A stretch of DNA of 10,791 bases from positions 1 to 10,791 of the forward strand of contig JAHEZA010000043.1 of assembly GCA_023251335.1 (NCBI GenBank), in the 5' to 3' direction. Of this stretch, positions 8,322-10,791 are shown piece by piece. The position numbers were made by a program, and so were the translations under genes. The stretch is from Chitinophagaceae bacterium. Its GTDB lineage: Bacteria; Bacteroidota; Bacteroidia; Chitinophagales; Chitinophagaceae. Below the pieces are notes generated by a model. The model was not told the DNA's origin. It saw nothing but the letters and a program-made list of their open reading frames with translations, and made no database searches. The number at the start of each line of letters is the position of its first letter. Position 1 is the first letter of the stretch.

Positions 8322-8354
8322 CAAATTTAATGTTCCCAAATCGTAAATAAACAA
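8322..8354 (-). promoter_or_regulatory. Candidate promoter abutting the TPR lipoprotein start (leaderless)
   Basis: A full-consensus -7 box TAaaTTTG lies on the minus strand at 8329 to 8322, with TTG 22 bases further upstream (8354-8352). If used in the normal way, transcription would start at about 8318-8317, the first base of the ATG. The eight-base box is expected roughly ten times by chance in a window of this size and composition, so this is tentative. The rest of the 227-bp divergent region (8318-8544) must also hold the promoter of the plus-strand gene; I could not identify that one. Confidence 0.35.
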
Positions 8355-8544
8355 TTGCGGGAAATTTGGTATCCCAAAGAATAAAACACATAAAGAATTC
8401 GCAAACCGCCAAATTCAGGTTAAGAGATCCGATCACTAATTTTTTGCAATCATTTAATACCCAAAATAGAAAATATGCTGTGACAAGATTTAACGCTAAA
8501 TGAAATAAAATTTATTAAGTTGCAGTCTTAGTAAACAAACAAAT

Positions 8545-9642
8545 ATGTTCAAATTATATTTTCCTTTTTTATGCCTGTTGGCCTTCCTTTTTCCTACTAA
8601 AAGACAGTTGCCTCAAACCAAATTTGATTTAGTAAAAAATGATACCGTTCACTATCCTGAAGAACATCATTTTAAAAATATGCGCCAGCTTACATTTGGA
8701 GGTGATAACGCCGAAGCTTATTTCAGCTTTGATGGAAAATATATCGTTTACCAGCGTACCGAGCCAAAGGAAGGAATTATGTGCGACCAGATATGGATGG
8801 GGAAAATTCCCGAAAATGCCGGCGAGACTTTTGCACCAAAATTGGTGAGTACCGGTATGGGCCGCACCACCTGCGCTTACTTTTACCCGGATGGAAAACA
8901 CATTTTATATGCTTCGACCCATCTTGGATCCAAAGATTGCCCGCCAGTTCCCGACAAAGAAAAATTGAAAAGATACATCTGGCCTATATATGAAAGTTTC
9001 GATATTTTCAAAGCCGACACCAATGGCCATATCGTAAAGCGATTAACCAACACAAAAGGCTATGATGCAGAGGCTACCATTTCGCCCAAAGGTGATAAGA
9101 TAATATTTACGTCTATGCGTAACGGTGACCTGGATCTTTACACAATGGATCTGGATGGAAAAAATGTAAAACAAATTACCAATACATTGGGATATGATGG
9201 CGGCGCATGGTTCAGTCCCGATGGCAAAAAAATTGTCTGGCGTGCCAGCCGGCCAAAGACTGAGGCCGAAATTGAAGATTATAAGAATCTGTTGTCCCAG
9301 GGGCTTGTTGCTCCTACTTCTATGGAAGTGTTTGTGGCCAATGCCGATGGAAGCGATGCAAAGCAAATTACGTTTTTAGACAAAGCAAATTGGGCGCCTA
9401 ACTTTATGCCGGATGGAAAGCATATTATTTTTTGCAGCAATCACGAATATGCAAGAGGTTTCCCTTTTAATATGTATATCACGGATATAAATGGAAAAGG
9501 CCTCGAAAAAATAAGCCGGGATAAGGGTTTTGATGCATTTCCCATGTTTAGCCCTGATGGTAAAAAATTTATTTTCAGCAGTAACAGAAATAATGGTGGT
9601 GGACATGCAACGAATTTATTTATTGCTGATTGGGTGAAGTAG
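8545..9642 (+). CDS. TolB-like six-repeat PD40 beta-propeller protein, exported
   Basis: A 365-residue protein with a hydrophobic N-terminus (MFKLYFPFLCLLAFLFP), probably a signal peptide. Six PD40/TolB-type repeats are seen at about residues 55-71 (AEAYFSFDGKYIVYQR), 110-125 (CAYFYPDGKHILYAS), 173-190 (YDAEATISPKGDKIIFTS), 217-234 (YDGGAWFSPDGKKIVWRA), 282-298 (NWAPNFMPDGKHIIFCS) and 328-347 (FDAFPMFSPDGKKFIFSS), so the chain should close as a six-bladed propeller. CDQIWMGKI (80-88), GRTTCAYF (106-113) and CPPVPD (132-137) match a well-populated family of free-standing TolB-like proteins. No peptidase domain follows the propeller, which distinguishes it from S9 peptidases. Function is unknown; it is not the Tol-Pal TolB, as no tol/pal genes are near. 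ATG at 8545 precedes the signal directly. It is divergent from the TPR gene and convergent with the phosphoesterase. Confidence 0.87.
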   Translation: MFKLYFPFLCLLAFLFPTKRQLPQTKFDLVKNDTVHYPEEHHFKNMRQLTFGGDNAEAYFSFDGKYIVYQRTEPKEGIMCDQIWMGKIPENAGETFAPKLVSTGMGRTTCAYFYPDGKHILYASTHLGSKDCPPVPDKEKLKRYIWPIYESFDIFKADTNGHIVKRLTNTKGYDAEATISPKGDKIIFTSMRNGDLDLYTMDLDGKNVKQITNTLGYDGGAWFSPDGKKIVWRASRPKTEAEIEDYKNLLSQGLVAPTSMEVFVANADGSDAKQITFLDKANWAPNFMPDGKHIIFCSNHEYARGFPFNMYITDINGKGLEKISRDKGFDAFPMFSPDGKKFIFSSNRNNGGGHATNLFIADWVK

Positions 9643-9644
9643 TC

Positions 9645-9700
9645 GTGAGTGGCGAATCGTGAATGGTGAATGGTGAGTGGTGAATGGTGAATGGTGAATT
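9645..9700. repeat. Heptamer tandem array, eight units of GTGAATG type
   Basis: Eight consecutive 7-bp units begin two bases after the TAG of the propeller gene: gtgagtg, gcgaatc, gtgaatg, gtgaatg, gtgagtg, gtgaatg, gtgaatg, gtgaatt. Inner units are identical or differ by one base; the outer ones are more diverged, as expected for an array growing by slippage. The complement reads CATTCAC. Because 7 is not a multiple of 3 and the array lies outside the gene, copy-number change would not affect either neighbouring protein. Confidence 0.92.
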
Positions 9701-9706
9701 GGTTAA

Positions 9707-9745
9707 TTTTTGTAAATCTGGAATTGAAATCCATTTTTACAAAAA
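9707..9745. repeat. Imperfect palindrome between convergent genes
   Basis: tttttgtaaa (9707-9716) pairs with tttacaaaaa (9736-9745), then two mismatches, then tgga (9719-9722) with tcca (9730-9733) around a 7-base loop. It could form a hairpin in RNA from either direction. It lacks a T tract beyond the stem on either strand, so it is not a standard intrinsic terminator, although it sits where one would be expected. A 12-bp direct repeat (aaatctggaatt, 9714-9725 and 9751-9762) overlaps it. Confidence 0.6.
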
Positions 9746-9807
9746 AATGCAAATCTGGAATTTTCCGCCGAAACAACTGCCACGTAAGGGCTTCGCATAT
9801 CAGGCTT

Positions 9808-9828
9808 CTTACATTAGACATCTTACAT
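9808..9828. repeat. Short heptamer array overlapping the phosphoesterase stop codon
   Basis: Three units on the plus strand: cttacat, tagacat, cttacat. The first and third are identical and the middle one is diverged. On the minus strand (atgtaag, atgtcta, atgtaag) the first unit supplies the last codon (ATG) and stop (TAA) of the phosphoesterase gene. Confidence 0.6.
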
Positions 9829-10344
9829 CAATTCAATCACTTCGCAATCTTTAATCTCTTTCCCGTCAATGGCAAACCGAACAAGTGTTCTTACTTTTTG
9901 CCACCCTTGTTTTCCGGCTGCGCCGGGGTTGATGTGAAGACAATGTAATTTATCATCGTAGATGATTTTCAAAATATGGGAATGGCCGCTGATAAAGAGT
10001 TGTGGTTTATGGATCAACAACTCCTTCTTTGTTTCGGGATTATACCGCGGCGGATAACCTCCGATGTGGCGCATCATCACTTTTACCTCTTCGCATATAA
10101 AGACTAACTGTTCCGGGTAAACGCTTTTAACATCATACCCATCAATATTTCCATAAACGCCACGAAGTCTTTTCTGACTGCCCCCCGTATGACTGAACTT
10201 TGTGAATCCTTCAACCAACTTATTTGCAATTTCAATAGTGCCGAAATCACCCGCATGCCATATCTCATCGCAATTTTTAAAATGTTCAAAAACAGATGGG
10301 TCCAGGAAATTATGAGTGTCTGATATGAGGCCGATACGTGTCAC
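9823..10344 (-). CDS. YfcE/MJ0936-type metallophosphoesterase (GTG start)
   Basis: A 173-residue cytoplasmic phosphodiesterase of the calcineurin-like superfamily, usual length for the small YfcE/MJ0936 group. Metal-binding motifs are intact and in order: LISDTH (D9, H11), HAGDFG (D33), VYGNIDG (N66), MRHIGGYP (H93) and SGHSH (H121, H123); the NPGAAGKQGW segment (139-148) is also typical. It hydrolyses phosphodiesters with divalent metal; the physiological substrate is not known. The start must be GTG at 10344, because an in-frame TAA lies three codons upstream (10351-10353) and the next Met is far inside the fold. Between helix 2 and the GNID motif there is an apparent insertion of about eight residues (SHTGGSQK, 51-58). 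A consensus -7 box lies a few bases upstream. The stop codon lies in a heptamer array. It converges with the propeller gene. Confidence 0.9.
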   Translation of the reverse strand: MTRIGLISDTHNFLDPSVFEHFKNCDEIWHAGDFGTIEIANKLVEGFTKFSHTGGSQKRLRGVYGNIDGYDVKSVYPEQLVFICEEVKVMMRHIGGYPPRYNPETKKELLIHKPQLFISGHSHILKIIYDDKLHCLHINPGAAGKQGWQKVRTLVRFAIDGKEIKDCEVIELM

Positions 10345-10353
10345 GTTTTTTTA

Positions 10354-10361
10354 CAAAAGTA
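10354..10361 (-). promoter_or_regulatory. Candidate -7 box of the phosphoesterase gene
   Basis: On the minus strand TActTTTG (10361 to 10354) is an exact match to the Bacteroidota -7 consensus. Transcription would start near 10350, leaving about six bases before the GTG. I do not see a TTG at the usual -33 distance, so the call is weak. Confidence 0.3.
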
Positions 10362-10394
10362 AAACAGAAAAAGAAGGATTTTTTTTTGAATAAA

Positions 10395-10670
10395 GCATTT
10401 AGACCGTGAGCACTTATGATTCCAATTGAATTCAATCGCTGCTTTTAATTCTTTTCTTTTTTGCTTGAACAAAAAAGAAACAAAAAATTCAAGGACAACC
10501 CGATCGCTCCGCGCGTTTGTCCGGCCATCCCACTGTCTTGCCGCAATGTATCTAATGAATTTCAGACTTCTAATCATTTCAGATTTTAAAAACCTGACTC
10601 AGTTTTTGCAACTGAGATCCTAAACAATCTGAAGTTTTTCAGATCATCATGATCTAAACGTTTTATTCTA
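10395..10670 (+). repeat. Dispersed intergenic repeat, copy B
   Basis: This stretch of about 276 bp is in direct orientation to copy A (662-984), with the 45-base identical core at 10489-10533. Hairpins: cttgaa/ttcaag (10464-10469 with 10488-10493), in which the closing T-A pair of copy A has become A-T; ggacaa/ttgtcc (10493-10498 with 10517-10522); and ctcagtt/aactgag (10598-10604 with 10610-10616), a perfect 7-bp stem in the position of the third hairpin of copy A but of different sequence. It starts 50 bp upstream of the phosphoesterase GTG. Open frames across it lack a good start and differ from those in copy A upstream of the core. Confidence 0.8.
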
Positions 10671-10791
10671 TTATTTTTTACAGCAAAGCAACTTTTACCC
10701 CTGATTCTTAACAGAACCCGCGAAGACACGAGTTGAAAAAAAAATTTCTATCTATCTAAATCTCTCACTTACTTCTAATTCCTTCTTTCCC
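10671..10791. other. Window end, no gene recognised
   Basis: AT-rich sequence after repeat copy B. It contains acccgcgaagacacgag (about 10717-10733), which resembles a short phrase I recall from other intergenic repeats in this phylum, but this cannot be supported from one copy. No coding frame is supported. Confidence 0.4.

Noticed and set aside
9441..9821. 126-codon minus-strand frame covering the heptamer array (HHSPLTIHHS stretch)
   Set aside because: The peptide repeat is a by-product of translating the CATTCAC heptamers, and the rest is antisense to the propeller gene.
1..10791. Mobile element, defence system, CRISPR array or tRNA
   Set aside because: No transposase, integrase, nuclease, phage or toxin-antitoxin motif in any frame examined, no regularly spaced 20-40-base repeats, and no cloverleaf-like sequence noticed by eye.

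Overview
The window looks like ordinary chromosome from an AT-rich member of the Bacteroidota, probably near Chitinophagaceae/Sphingobacteriia. Three things suggest this: an outer-membrane beta-barrel protein paired with a GLPGLI-family protein (both family types typical of this phylum), the absence of clear Shine-Dalgarno sequences at most starts, and promoter-like boxes of the Bacteroidota type (TTG ... TAnnTTTG). The taxonomic placement is inference from gene content only. I see no rRNA, tRNA, CRISPR array, transposase, phage gene or recognisable defence system.

Layout. Positions 1-503 (+) are the 3' part of mqnD (futalosine-type menaquinone pathway). A gene-free stretch follows, holding copy A of a dispersed intergenic repeat (662-984). 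A likely minus-strand operon then encodes a TonB-receptor-like outer-membrane protein (4599-1834) and a GLPGLI-family exported protein (1767-1000). Next on the minus strand come a Do/HtrA-type periplasmic serine protease (6491-4947) with a strong intrinsic terminator (4904-4874), ribulose-phosphate 3-epimerase rpe (7421-6774), and a TPR lipoprotein (8317-7508). Divergent from the last is a six-PD40-repeat TolB-like beta-propeller protein (8545-9642, +). It converges on a YfcE-type metallophosphoesterase (10344-9823, -). Copy B of the repeat (10395-10670) lies upstream of that gene and the window ends in gene-free sequence.

The genes do not form one pathway. A cell-envelope theme is visible (outer-membrane barrel, GLPGLI protein, HtrA protease, TPR lipoprotein, exported propeller), with three housekeeping enzymes (mqnD, rpe, phosphoesterase) between and around them.

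The least explained material is non-coding. The two copies of the dispersed repeat share a 45-base identical GC-rich core; a stem-loop beside it has a compensatory base-pair change between the copies. Two heptamer-based tandem arrays sit at the 3' ends of the two convergent genes, one touching a stop codon and one containing one. I found no convincing new protein-coding system.
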